DNA from: Limnohabitans kasalickyi
GTDB lineage: Bacteria > Pseudomonadota > Gammaproteobacteria > Burkholderiales > Burkholderiaceae_C
Length of the DNA: 64,000 nt
Reading direction: 5' to 3'
Assembly (NCBI GenBank): GCA_965234325.1
Contig: OZ248420.1
Coordinates: forward strand, 62,001-126,000
The position numbers were made by a program, and so were the translations under genes. A model generated the notes under the pieces. The model made no database searches. It saw nothing but the letters and a program-made list of their open reading frames with translations, and was not told the origin of the DNA. Below are positions 34,162 to 42,427 of this stretch, in pieces; the stretch's first letter is position 1, and every line of letters begins with the position of its first letter.

Positions 34162-35136
34162 TCAGCCCAACAAACGGGCCAACGTCAGCAACGCCAGCAA
34201 CACCATCCACAGCACCACACTGCGCCAAACGAGACCCACCAAACTGGCTAAATGCGCCATTTCTGGCGTACGGCCTGGCGTGCTTTCACTGTCAACGTCG
34301 TCCAGAGTTTCACCCAAGCGGGTGGCCGAGTCTGGGCGCAACGCTTCACCACCCAAACGCACATTCAATGCACCAGAAGTGGCAGACAAGACCACACCAT
34401 CGTTGTCATCGGGGAAGCGCTGGGCATGGTTGCGCCAGCAATCAATGGCTTCTTCAAAATTACCGACAACGGCAAAGGCGAGCGCCGTCAACCGTGAGGG
34501 TATCCAGTCAACAGCATGCCAAGCAGCATCACCGGTATCTTGTAAGGTGTCGCTGACCCAACCCTTTTTTTGCTTATCCACATTGCGCCAATGGCGTGAC
34601 ACCAACTCGCTCATGCGGTAGAAAACTGCGCCTGCAGGACCCAACCCAATGGCAGCCAAGACAGAAAACCAAGCCAACACGCCAAACACATGTCGGTGCG
34701 CAGACAAAGCAGAATGTTCAATCACGTGCCGTAGCAATTCGCTGCGTGGCAAGCTCCCGACCGACACATGCTGCCAATCGGCCAGCAACTCACGGGCAAG
34801 GCGCTCATCGCCCGCATCTAGAGCGTCACGTATATCGGTGAAATGGTGGCTGAATTGGCGGAATCCAAGCGAGGTATACAAGACGCTAACGCTCCATACA
34901 ACGGCCACAGGCCAGCCAAAAACGAACATCAGTGCTGCATGCAACAGCAAGGCAATGAGGGTCGGTACGCCGACAGCCAGGGCCCAAGTCGTCCAAGCCA
35001 AGCGGGCGTGACCCGCATCCAAGGTTTGACTCAACCAAACCACCCAAGAACGACAGCTGCGATGCACCCAACTGTTGTGCGCCAACGGACGGGCTTGTTC
35101 AATCAACAAAGCAAAAAGCAGGGCCAAAAAACTCAT
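34162..35136 (-). CDS. CobD/CbiB-family (AmpE-like) membrane protein
   Basis: A 324-residue inner-membrane protein with about five hydrophobic segments (about 1-13, 48-90, 150-175, 205-225, 300-322). It shares the general layout of CobD/CbiB and AmpE proteins: an N-terminal helix with LLIEQARPL, a central GAVFYRMSELVSRHW and PSRLTALAFAVVGNFEEAI. True CobD makes adenosylcobinamide, but no other cobalamin gene is in the window, so a cobalamin role is doubtful. It is convergent with rsgA (5 bases apart) and 37 bases beyond the nudL stop, so it may end a nudL-containing transcript. Function uncertain. Confidence 0.72.
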   Translation of the reverse strand: MSFLALLFALLIEQARPLAHNSWVHRSCRSWVVWLSQTLDAGHARLAWTTWALAVGVPTLIALLLHAALMFVFGWPVAVVWSVSVLYTSLGFRQFSHHFTDIRDALDAGDERLARELLADWQHVSVGSLPRSELLRHVIEHSALSAHRHVFGVLAWFSVLAAIGLGPAGAVFYRMSELVSRHWRNVDKQKKGWVSDTLQDTGDAAWHAVDWIPSRLTALAFAVVGNFEEAIDCWRNHAQRFPDDNDGVVLSATSGALNVRLGGEALRPDSATRLGETLDDVDSESTPGRTPEMAHLASLVGLVWRSVVLWMVLLALLTLARLLG

Positions 35137-35173
35137 GCGCAGATGATAGCGTTAGGCCCTTGATGCTTTGGGC

Positions 35174-35848
35174 TTAAGCCGACATGAATCGGTAAAAGTT
35201 GCGCAACATGCCTGCCGTCGCCCCCCAAATGAAGCGCAGATGGGGGCCGTCTTGATACGGCATGGACAGCCATTCGCGGTTCACTCCGTCGTGTTCAAAC
35301 CTGTGCCAACGGTGATGCGCAGGATTCATCAAAAAAGCCAAGGGCACTTCAAAGGTGTCGGCCACCTCATCAGGGTTGGACTGCAAGTTCATCTGTGGCG
35401 AGACCATAGCCACAACGGGGGTCACAAAGAACGCCGAGCCTGTGATGTATTCAGGCAAGGTACCCAGCACTTGGACATGACGCGCATCCAGTCCCACTTC
35501 TTCTTGCGCTTCGCGCAAGGCCGTTGCTGTGACATCACGATCTTCTGGATCGCACTTTCCGCCAGCAAATGCAATTTGCCCCGAGTGGGTAGACATGTGT
35601 GCGGTGCGTTGCGTCAACAACACGGTGGGCTCATCGCGCATGACCAAAGCCAACAAAACGGCGGCTTGCGCAGGGGCTCGTTCAAGGAACTTTCGCTCAC
35701 GAACCAGTTCAGGCTGCCAAACAGGGGGACGGGTGAAGCGCGCTTGCAAGGCCTCGGCTGTGAAGGCGTGAAGCGGCACGGCCGGCAAGTGGTGGTCGAC
35801 TTGCGACACCGCGATTTTTTGAGGGTCAAACAAAGGAAGTTGGCTCAT
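35174..35848 (-). CDS. nudL: Nudix hydrolase, CoA pyrophosphatase type
   Basis: Cleaves the pyrophosphate bond of CoA and acyl-CoAs to 4'-phosphopantetheine and 3',5'-ADP. 224 residues. The CoA-diphosphatase signature LLTQRTAHMSTHSGQIAFAG precedes the Nudix box, GGKCDPEDRDVTATALREAQ then EEVG, with the catalytic REAQEE. The start ATG 35848 lies right beside the T-run of the rplS terminator, so the promoter would have to overlap that terminator or some read-through from rplS is used. It is followed by the CobD-like gene. Confidence 0.93.
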   Translation of the reverse strand: MSQLPLFDPQKIAVSQVDHHLPAVPLHAFTAEALQARFTRPPVWQPELVRERKFLERAPAQAAVLLALVMRDEPTVLLTQRTAHMSTHSGQIAFAGGKCDPEDRDVTATALREAQEEVGLDARHVQVLGTLPEYITGSAFFVTPVVAMVSPQMNLQSNPDEVADTFEVPLAFLMNPAHHRWHRFEHDGVNREWLSMPYQDGPHLRFIWGATAGMLRNFYRFMSA

Positions 35849-35849
35849 G

Positions 35850-35889
35850 AAAAAAGCCGCCTCAAGCTTGTCACTCGGGGCGGCTTCTT
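35850..35889 (-). terminator. Rho-independent terminator of the rpsP-rimM-trmD-rplS operon
   Basis: On the minus strand AAGCCGCC/GGCGGCTT stem with a 17-base loop, then TTTTTT. It ends 1 base before the nudL ATG. Confidence 0.85.
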
Positions 35890-35921
35890 AGCAAGCAAAT
35901 CACAAGTTGTTACAAACCTGC

Positions 35922-36326
35922 TTATTGCGCTGCTGCTGCGGCTGCTGCGGCTTTGGAGGCTGCGGCAGACTTGCTGACCAGCTTTTCCTTGATACGTGCA
36001 GACTTACCGCTACGGTCGCGCAAGTAGTACAACTTGGCACGACGCACGTCGCCACGACGCTTGACTTCAATGCTGGCAATCAAAGGGCTGTAAGTTTGGA
36101 ACGTACGCTCCACACCTTCGCCACTGGAGATCTTGCGCACGATGAAGCCGCTGTTGAGGCCACGGTTGCGTTTGGCAATCACCACGCCTTCGTAGGCCTG
36201 GACACGCTTGCGTGTGCCTTCAACCACGTTGACGCTCACAATGACGGTGTCGCCAGGTGCGAATTCGGGGATGGTTTTGCCGAGGCGAGCAATTTCTTCT
36301 GCCTCGAGAGTTTGGATCAGGTTCAT
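35922..36326 (-). CDS. rplS: 50S ribosomal protein L19
   Basis: Ribosomal protein at the 30S-50S interface. 134 residues: MNLIQTLEAEEIARLGKTIP, then the typical GDTVIVSVNVVEGTRKRVQA and RRGDVRRAKLYYLRDRSGK. The C-terminal tail is mostly Ala with a few Lys/Ser (KSAAASKAAAAAAAAQ), as in related Burkholderiales. The ATG at 36326 is the family start, and AGAGGAAACC upstream gives a good ribosome-binding site. The frame extends 90 bases further without homology. Last gene of rpsP-rimM-trmD-rplS. Confidence 0.98.
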   Translation of the reverse strand: MNLIQTLEAEEIARLGKTIPEFAPGDTVIVSVNVVEGTRKRVQAYEGVVIAKRNRGLNSGFIVRKISSGEGVERTFQTYSPLIASIEVKRRGDVRRAKLYYLRDRSGKSARIKEKLVSKSAAASKAAAAAAAAQ

Positions 36327-36416
36327 GGTTTCCTCTAAAGATCTTGATCGCGCTACACAAAAGGCTTCAGGTCGCAGTGCCCGAAGCGGCCGATCAGAGG
36401 ATCGAAAAGCCCACAA

Positions 36417-37178
36417 TTATAGCGTCTTATTGGCGCTTAATACCTGCTCATCTTGTGCGGTCAGTTTGTGAGCTGCGCGGGCGGCCTCTAAAAGTTCGGG
36501 GCGCACCTGAGCCGTCAACAGCAATCGCTGGTCACGACGCCAACGTTCAATATTGACGTGATGACCGGACAACAACTCAGGCGGAACGCCCTGCTCGGCC
36601 CATACTTCGGGGCGTGTGTAATTCGGGCAATCCAACAAGCCATCCAAGGCTGGGTTGAAGCTGTCGAGTTGGTGGCTGCCTTCGTCGTTCAAAACCCCAG
36701 GTTGCAAACGAGCCACCGCATCCAACAAGGCCATTGCAGCCAACTCGCCGCCCGACAACACAAAGTCGCCCAAGCTGATTTGGACATCCACATGCGCGTC
36801 AATGAATCGCTGATCAACGCCTTCATAACGCCCGCACAACAACACTGCACCTTGGCTGTCAGACCAATGTTGCACGGCGGGATGCCGCAGGGCTTGTCCA
36901 ATGGGCGAAAACAAAACCAAGGGTGCGACATCGCGCGCTTGTTGGCGATCCACGCGAATGGCCGCCAAACAAGCCGCCAAGGGCTCCGCCATCATGACCA
37001 TGCCAGGGCCACCGCCAAAGGGACGGTCATCCACACGGCGGTAATTGCCCAAGGCGAAGTCGCGTGGGTTCCACAGACGGACGTCGACCAGTTGGGACTC
37101 GTAAGCGCGGCGTGTGACGCCAATTTTGAGAAAAGGCTCAAACAGCTCAGGAAAAAGGGTAATGACGTCAAAGCGCAC
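36417..37178 (-). CDS. trmD: tRNA (guanine-N1-)-methyltransferase
   Basis: Methylates G37 of tRNAs next to the anticodon, preventing frameshifts; SPOUT-fold dimer. 253 residues. FDVITLFPELFEPFL starts the protein; FGGGPGMVMMAEPLAA and LLCGRYEGVDQRF form the AdoMet-binding trefoil knot; GDFVLSGGELAAMAL is also diagnostic. I chose GTG 37178 (22 bases after the rimM stop) because it places Met at the family start; the only upstream ATG would overlap rimM by 70 bases. In rpsP-rimM-trmD-rplS. Confidence 0.96.
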   Translation of the reverse strand: MRFDVITLFPELFEPFLKIGVTRRAYESQLVDVRLWNPRDFALGNYRRVDDRPFGGGPGMVMMAEPLAACLAAIRVDRQQARDVAPLVLFSPIGQALRHPAVQHWSDSQGAVLLCGRYEGVDQRFIDAHVDVQISLGDFVLSGGELAAMALLDAVARLQPGVLNDEGSHQLDSFNPALDGLLDCPNYTRPEVWAEQGVPPELLSGHHVNIERWRRDQRLLLTAQVRPELLEAARAAHKLTAQDEQVLSANKTL

Positions 37179-37200
37179 AAGGCGTCTTTCAGCGGTGGCG

Positions 37201-37764
37201 TCAGTAATCGGTGTGCCAGTCCACCGTGATACGGCGGCCGGCCAAATCGACGTTGTCGATGTAGGCGCTGACAAAAGGAATCATGCGTTCTTGGGTTTTG
37301 TCGTCTGCAACGAACTCCAGCACCAACACGGTTTGAGGGCCGGTGTGCAACAGCTCACGGACTTGCCCCATCGCCTCACCTTCACGGTTGACGACCTCTA
37401 AGCCGAGCAAATCGACCCAGTAATACTCGTCCGCTTCTGGCGTTGGAAAGCTAGACCGTGCAACAAAAATACGCGCACCTTTGAGAAGCTCCGCCTGGTT
37501 GCGGTCCGTAACGTCTTGTCCGTGGGCTACTACAGAACCCGAGTGATCTTTGGCTTCAATGACTTTGAATTGCAGCGTGCCAGAAAATGTCTTGGCACCT
37601 TGCGTCGCAGGTTGTAAAAACCAGCGCTTGGAAGAAAAAAGCGCTTCCGGAGAAGCGCTGTAGGGCAAGACTTTGAACCAGCCCTTGACGCCCCAAGCAT
37701 CTGCAATTCGACCCACCTCGATGGCGTCCGCAGGAAGTTCCGCAGACTCGAGGCCAAGCAGCAT
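37201..37764 (-). CDS. rimM: Ribosome maturation factor RimM
   Basis: Assists 30S head assembly and binds S19. 187 residues: N-terminal RimM domain (IEVGRIADAWGVKGWFKV through about residue 85) and a PRC-barrel (from about 100, EYYWVDLLGLEVVNREG, MIPFVSAYI). The start is uncertain: ATG 37764 is used, but a TTG at 37785, 1 base after the rpsP stop, would add seven residues; neither has a clear ribosome-binding site, as expected for coupled translation. Confidence 0.95.
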   Translation of the reverse strand: MLLGLESAELPADAIEVGRIADAWGVKGWFKVLPYSASPEALFSSKRWFLQPATQGAKTFSGTLQFKVIEAKDHSGSVVAHGQDVTDRNQAELLKGARIFVARSSFPTPEADEYYWVDLLGLEVVNREGEAMGQVRELLHTGPQTVLVLEFVADDKTQERMIPFVSAYIDNVDLAGRRITVDWHTDY

Positions 37765-37786
37765 GGCAGGTGCAGGGACTGTCAAA

Positions 37787-38038
37787 TTAAGCGGCTGCTT
37801 TGGCAGCTTGCTTGATCAAACGCTCAACGGTAGGTGAGCACTGAGCACCAACGCCTGTCCAGTGGGTCAGACGGTCTTGTGCAATGCGCAAGCCCTCTTC
37901 ACCGCCACGAGCGATGGGGTTGTAAAAACCGATGCGCTCGATAAAGCGACCATCGCGACGGACGCGCTTGTCTGCCACAACAATGTTGAAAAATGGACGG
38001 GCTTTAGAGCCGCCGCGGGAAAGTCGGATGACGACCAT
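37787..38038 (-). CDS. rpsP: 30S ribosomal protein S16
   Basis: Small-subunit assembly protein, 83 residues, the normal length. MVVIRLSRGGSKARPFFNIV and RRDGRFIERIGFYNPIA are diagnostic. First gene of rpsP-rimM-trmD-rplS; a -10 candidate lies 86 bases upstream. Confidence 0.98.
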   Translation of the reverse strand: MVVIRLSRGGSKARPFFNIVVADKRVRRDGRFIERIGFYNPIARGGEEGLRIAQDRLTHWTGVGAQCSPTVERLIKQAAKAAA

Positions 38039-38123
38039 GATGAATCCTTCGGGTGGTGGGTGTTTTCAACGTTTGAGACACGCGCTAAGGCCACCCGGCC
38101 TGCGACACGCTGAAAAGCCCATA

Positions 38124-38129
38124 AGTATA
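38124..38129 (-). promoter_or_regulatory. Possible -10 box for the rpsP operon
   Basis: TATACT on the minus strand, with transcription expected near 38117, leaving an 80-base leader before rpsP. The -35 region is weak. Confidence 0.4.
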
Positions 38130-38149
38130 GCGCCTTACACTCACGACCT

Positions 38150-38596
38150 ATGAAAAACAAAACCCTCGCCGCTTGGTTGGCCTTCGCAGGAGGCCCTTTG
38201 GGCTTGCATCGTTTCTATCTTTTTGGCATGTGGGACACCCTGGGCTGGCTGCTGCCAGTCCCCACCGCACTCGGGTTTTACGGCATTGAGCGGGTCCAAA
38301 AGTACGGCTTAGATGATGTGGCGAGTTGGTGGCTCATCCCTTTGGCGGGATTCACATTCGCTGCGTGTGCGCTCAACGCCATCGTCTACGCCTTGATGAC
38401 ACCTGAAGTCTGGAACCGCAAGTTCAACCCAAGCGCCAACGAAGAAGCGCCGGCTGGTCAAACCGGTTGGTTGACCATCGGCGCTATCGTTTGTGCGTTG
38501 CTGATTGGGGCCACGGTGCTCATGTCTAGCATCGTGTTCAGCTTTCAACGCTACTTCGAATATCAAATCGAAGAAGCGCGGAAAATTTCTCAGTAA
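38150..38596 (+). CDS. TM2-like membrane protein, function unknown
   Basis: A 148-residue protein with about four hydrophobic segments. The opening KNKTLAAWLAFAGGPLGLHR resembles the TM2 domain (a helix, then G-x-G-x-H-x-F-Y, then a second helix), though with the variant GLHRFYLFG. Two further helices follow (about 60-85 and 105-125). A charged C-terminus ends KISQ. It is divergent from rpsP and convergent with pit by 1 base. No function can be given. Confidence 0.75.
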   Translation: MKNKTLAAWLAFAGGPLGLHRFYLFGMWDTLGWLLPVPTALGFYGIERVQKYGLDDVASWWLIPLAGFTFAACALNAIVYALMTPEVWNRKFNPSANEEAPAGQTGWLTIGAIVCALLIGATVLMSSIVFSFQRYFEYQIEEARKISQ

Positions 38597-38597
38597 C

Positions 38598-39608
38598 TCA
38601 ATATAAGACCATGCTGATCCAGTAGGCCACGCCCGCCACAAAAGCGCTGGCGGGAATGGTCAAAATCCAAGCCCACACGATGCCACCCGCGACGCCCCAA
38701 CGTACGGCACTGGCGCGCTGGGTCGATCCAACACCCACGATCGCACCGGTAATGGTATGTGTCGTGGAAACAGGAATACCCAAACCAGTGGCCAAGAACA
38801 AAGTCATGGCCCCGCCCGTTTCAGCGCAAAAACCTCCAACTGGCTTCAGTTTGGTGATCTTTTGACCCATGGTCTTCACAATCCGCCAGCCGCCAAACAT
38901 GGTGCCCAGGCCAATGGCCAAGTAACAGGACACGATTGTCCAATTGGGGGGCGACGTGTCAGTGGCAGACACGTAGCCCGTTGCCACTAACAGCATCCAA
39001 ATAATGCCAATCGTTTTTTGGGCATCGTTTCCGCCATGACCCAAACTGTATGCACCAGCGGAAACCAGTTGCAAACGACGGAACCATTTGTCAACGCGCG
39101 AGGGACGAAAGCTTCTGAAAATCCAAGCGACCGCAACCATCATCAACGAGCCTAGTGTGAATCCCAACAAAGGTGAGACAAAAATGAACGCCACAGTTTT
39201 CAAAATGCCAGCAGAGATCAGCGCGCTGGTGCCCGCCTTCGCAATCACAGCTCCCGAAATGCCACCAATCAGCGCGTGAGACGAGCTACTGGGAATGCCG
39301 TAGTACCAAGTGATGATGTTCCAAGTCACCGCCCCCACCAAGGCTCCAAACACCACATGGGTATCCACAATACCAGGCTGAACGATGCCCTTGCCCACCG
39401 TCGCCGCCACACTCAAGTGGAAAATGAAAATCGCTACAAAGTTAAAAAATGCAGCAAACAAAACGGCTTGGCCTGGCTTCAAAACTCCCGTAGAGACCAC
39501 GGTGGCAATCGAATTTGCGGCATCGTGAAAGCCATTCATGAAATCGAACAGCAAAGCCAACGCCACCAACAAAGCGACCACCCAAAAGGCGGTTTGTGCG
39601 GTTTCCAT
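38598..39608 (-). CDS. pit: Low-affinity inorganic phosphate transporter (PiT family)
   Basis: Proton/metal-phosphate symporter of 336 residues with about ten helices. The two PiT repeats are visible: LFDFMNGFHDAANSIATVVS near the N-terminus and SLGHGGNDAQKTIGIIWMLL in the second half, each with the diagnostic G-[FG]-x-D-A/NDA core. VSTTHTITGAIVGVG is also typical. It lies 16 bases after a DUF47 gene, the standard partner of Pit transporters, and shares the Pho-box-like promoter. Confidence 0.96.
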   Translation of the reverse strand: METAQTAFWVVALLVALALLFDFMNGFHDAANSIATVVSTGVLKPGQAVLFAAFFNFVAIFIFHLSVAATVGKGIVQPGIVDTHVVFGALVGAVTWNIITWYYGIPSSSSHALIGGISGAVIAKAGTSALISAGILKTVAFIFVSPLLGFTLGSLMMVAVAWIFRSFRPSRVDKWFRRLQLVSAGAYSLGHGGNDAQKTIGIIWMLLVATGYVSATDTSPPNWTIVSCYLAIGLGTMFGGWRIVKTMGQKITKLKPVGGFCAETGGAMTLFLATGLGIPVSTTHTITGAIVGVGSTQRASAVRWGVAGGIVWAWILTIPASAFVAGVAYWISMVLY

Positions 39609-39624
39609 GAATAACCCGCCTAAC

Positions 39625-40272
39625 TCAAGAGTTCTCGAGGACCACGCCCTCGATCAAATTAGCCACGTCTTCACATTTGTCGGTGATAGTTTCCAACAAC
39701 TCATAAATCGCTTTGAGTTTGATGACTTCGCGTACATCGGGCTCTTCGCGGAACAGTTTGCTCATGGCACTGCGCATGACACGGTCCGCATCTGACTCCA
39801 ACTTATCAATCTCTTCGCAAGTTTTGAGTGCAGCTTCAGCGGTTGCTTGGTCCGAAATTTTTTCGAGCAAATACACAGCATCGCGCAAACGCTCACAGCA
39901 CTTGACGCTCAAATCGGTCAAACGCACGATCTCATCGGTCATGTGACGAACGTCGTACAGTGCCATGGTTTCGGCCGAGTCTTGGATCAAGTCGGCCACA
40001 TCATCCATGGTGTTGATGAGCGAGTGAATTTGCTCGCGATCAATCGGCGTGATGAAGGTTTTATGAATGGCACGGTTGACATCCTGGGTCACACGGTCGG
40101 CTGCGCGCTCTGCGTTGTCCACCTCTTGGTTGTACTTGTCGCGCAATATAGGGTCGTTGTAGTTAGCGACCAAGTTTGAAAATGCATGTGCAGCCTCGAC
40201 GATGCGATCGGCGTGCTGGTTGAACATGACGAAAAAATTGCCCTCTGTCGGCAACAGCTTCCCAAATAGCAT
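39625..40272 (-). CDS. DUF47 (PhoU-like) regulator of Pit phosphate transporter
   Basis: All-helical 215-residue cytoplasmic protein of the DUF47/TIGR00153 family, distant PhoU relatives that control or stabilise Pit transporters. Key stretches are FFVMFNQHADRIVEAAHAF, DREQIHSLINTMDDVADLIQ and an ELLETITDKCEDVANLIEGV C-terminus, with acidic metal-binding clusters (E/D-x3-D). CACAGGAGAGCCC precedes the ATG. It is co-transcribed with pit; a pair of TTGTCAT repeats lies just upstream. Confidence 0.95.
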   Translation of the reverse strand: MLFGKLLPTEGNFFVMFNQHADRIVEAAHAFSNLVANYNDPILRDKYNQEVDNAERAADRVTQDVNRAIHKTFITPIDREQIHSLINTMDDVADLIQDSAETMALYDVRHMTDEIVRLTDLSVKCCERLRDAVYLLEKISDQATAEAALKTCEEIDKLESDADRVMRSAMSKLFREEPDVREVIKLKAIYELLETITDKCEDVANLIEGVVLENS

Positions 40273-40298
40273 GGGCTCTCCTGTGAGATGAATGATTT

Positions 40299-40316
40299 AT
40301 GACAATTTAATGACAA
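40299..40316 (-). promoter_or_regulatory. Pho-box-like direct repeat before the DUF47-pit genes
   Basis: On the minus strand TTGTCAT-TAAA-TTGTCAT: two exact 7-base repeats with a 4-base spacer, the 11-base period of PhoB boxes (consensus CTGTCAT-N4-CTGTCAT). A weaker third unit (TTTACAC) lies 11 bases further upstream. The box ends only 26 bases before the ATG, so the transcript leader would be very short. Confidence 0.65.
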
Positions 40317-40384
40317 TAGAGTGTAAACGCTAGCTCGCTTAAAAAAGATCAATGAGGCAGTGCCCGCGATTCACAAAAAAATGA

Positions 40385-40873
40385 TCATTCAGCGTCAGTG
40401 AGTTTTTCAATCACTTGATGACTCACAGTCGCCAACAAACTCGCGCTCACGCGATCTGGACACACCTCAGCCAAAGGCACCAGCACAAAAGCACGTTCTT
40501 GCCAGCGCGGATGAGGCAACGTCAACTCAGGCGTGGCTAGTTGTACATCGCCATGAAAAATGAGATCTAAATCCAGGGTGCGCGGTGCATGCCTGTAAGG
40601 CCGCTGACGCCCATGAGAATGCTCAATGTTCTGAAGTGCGTGCAACAAGTCCAAAGGGGACAACTGCGTCTCAAGCAAGGCCACCGCATTGATGAAATCA
40701 GGCCCAGAAGCTTCGTGGGGTGCCGTTCTGTAAAGCGACGAGGTGCGGACCAAACGGGTGCCGTCAATGGTCGACAGATCGCGCAAAGCCTGATGAACCT
40801 CAGCCATTGCATCACCCAAATTGGCACCCAGCGCCACACACGCCAAGACGGATGGCTCGGTTAAGACTGCCAT
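40385..40873 (-). CDS. folK: 2-amino-4-hydroxy-6-hydroxymethyldihydropteridine pyrophosphokinase
   Basis: HPPK of folate synthesis: transfers pyrophosphate from ATP to 6-hydroxymethyl-dihydropterin. 162 residues, normal length. VALGANLGDA starts the fold, YRTAPHEASGPDFINAVALL follows, and RHAPRTLDLDLIFHGD contains the diagnostic RTLDLDL; LPHPRWQERAFVLVPLAE is the second signature. Its start is 9 bases after the pcnB stop, so it is part of hda-HAD-pcnB-folK. Confidence 0.96.
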   Translation of the reverse strand: MAVLTEPSVLACVALGANLGDAMAEVHQALRDLSTIDGTRLVRTSSLYRTAPHEASGPDFINAVALLETQLSPLDLLHALQNIEHSHGRQRPYRHAPRTLDLDLIFHGDVQLATPELTLPHPRWQERAFVLVPLAEVCPDRVSASLLATVSHQVIEKLTDAE

Positions 40874-40882
40874 CGAAAATGC

Positions 40883-42427
40883 TTACTCAGCCGCTGGTGC
40901 GCTCTCGCCACCGCCATTGGGTTTGCGACGACGGCGACGGCGCTTTTTTTCTGGCGCATCAGTTGCAGCAGACTCAGTATCTGGCCCTACCTCACGGAAG
41001 CGCGGATCATCCACGGGCTTTTCGGCACGACGCACCGAGTGAACACGGGGTGTACGCTGATTCTTTTGTTGTTCCAAGCGGACTTGCTGCAGCAGGTCTT
41101 CGCGCGTGGCGTCGTCGGCCATGCTGAACTCTTGCCACCAGTCGGCCAAGACCACATCAATCTCGCCCACATCGGCACGCAAACGCATGAAGTCAAAGCC
41201 CGCACGAAAGCGCGCTTGTTCGACCATGGTCCAAGGGCCGCTGCCCACGCGTTTGTCGAAACGGGGCTGCATGGTCCAAATTTCGCGCATGTCCGCGCCC
41301 AACTTGCCGCGGCCAGAGACATCGCCAATGCGCGACTCGAACACCTCGTCAATCGCATCTTGCAGCGCCGGAAACGACGGCTGTTTAACGCTTCGCTGCG
41401 CCCAAATATCGCGCACATCCGACCACAACACGCATGCCAACAAGAAGCTAGGTGCGACCGGTTTGCCTTCGCCCACGCGGCGATCGGTGTCGTTGAAAGC
41501 GGCTTTGACAAATGCATCATCCGCACGCTCCACCACGATGTCGAGCAGTGGGTAAATGCCTTTTTGCAGGCCTTGGAGCTTGAGTTGCTCAATGCTGGCC
41601 AAGGCATGGCCGGTTTGCAACAGCTTGAGCATTTCGTCAAACAAGCGGCTTTGCGGCACATCGGCCAGCAACTTGACTGCGCGCTTCAAAGGGGCCGCTG
41701 TTTTAGCTTCCAACTTGAAGCCGGACGCTGCCAATTTGGCCGCAAAACGCACCGCACGGATGATGCGCACGGGATCTTCGCGGTAACGCAAGGCGGGGTC
41801 GCCAATCATGCGGATGACTTTTTTCTTCGCGTCAGCAATGCCGCCGTGGTAGTCGATCACGTTGCCCGTTTCGGGGTCGTAATACATGGCGTTGATGGTG
41901 AAGTCACGGCGCGCTGCATCTTGGTCTTGCGGGCCCCACACGTTGTCGCGCAACACACGACCGCTGGCGTCGACGGCGTGTTTCATGTTGGCCAGCTCTT
42001 GCTTGCTGCTGCGCTCGTTACCCTTGACTTGCTCGGCATCGGCGTTGTCCAAGTTCGCACGGAAGGTGGACACTTCAATCACGTCATGCTCACGACCACG
42101 GCCATACACCACGTGCACGATGCGGAAACGTCGGCCAATGATGAAGGCACGACGGAATGCGGCTTTGACTTGTTCTGGCGTGGCATTGGTGGCCACGTCA
42201 AAGTCCTTGGGCTTCAGACCGAGCAACAAATCGCGCACGGCACCGCCCACGATGTAGGCCTCAAAACCTCGGTCTTGCAAGGTACGGACCACGTTCAGAG
42301 CGCGCTCGTCGACCCAATCGACGTTGATGCCATGCACCTTGGCAGGCACCACTTGGCGTTTGCCCAGATTGGGCTTGGTGCTGTCAGGCGATTTGCCCAT
42401 CAGCTTGTTGATGAATTGTTTGATCAT
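40883..42427 (-). CDS. pcnB: Poly(A) polymerase I
   Basis: Adds 3' poly(A) tails to RNA, marking it for decay; class II nucleotidyltransferase. 514 residues. YIVGGAVRDLLLGLKPKDFD carries the GG and DxD catalytic region (the DFDVAT acidic pair). RRDFTINAMYYDPE is also diagnostic. A bulky C-terminal extension ends in a run of Arg/Lys (KKRRRRRRKPNGGG), an RNA-binding tail. ATG 42427 overlaps the HAD gene stop (ATGA). The longer frame upstream is a shadow of that gene. Confidence 0.95.
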   Translation of the reverse strand: MIKQFINKLMGKSPDSTKPNLGKRQVVPAKVHGINVDWVDERALNVVRTLQDRGFEAYIVGGAVRDLLLGLKPKDFDVATNATPEQVKAAFRRAFIIGRRFRIVHVVYGRGREHDVIEVSTFRANLDNADAEQVKGNERSSKQELANMKHAVDASGRVLRDNVWGPQDQDAARRDFTINAMYYDPETGNVIDYHGGIADAKKKVIRMIGDPALRYREDPVRIIRAVRFAAKLAASGFKLEAKTAAPLKRAVKLLADVPQSRLFDEMLKLLQTGHALASIEQLKLQGLQKGIYPLLDIVVERADDAFVKAAFNDTDRRVGEGKPVAPSFLLACVLWSDVRDIWAQRSVKQPSFPALQDAIDEVFESRIGDVSGRGKLGADMREIWTMQPRFDKRVGSGPWTMVEQARFRAGFDFMRLRADVGEIDVVLADWWQEFSMADDATREDLLQQVRLEQQKNQRTPRVHSVRRAEKPVDDPRFREVGPDTESAATDAPEKKRRRRRRKPNGGGESAPAAE

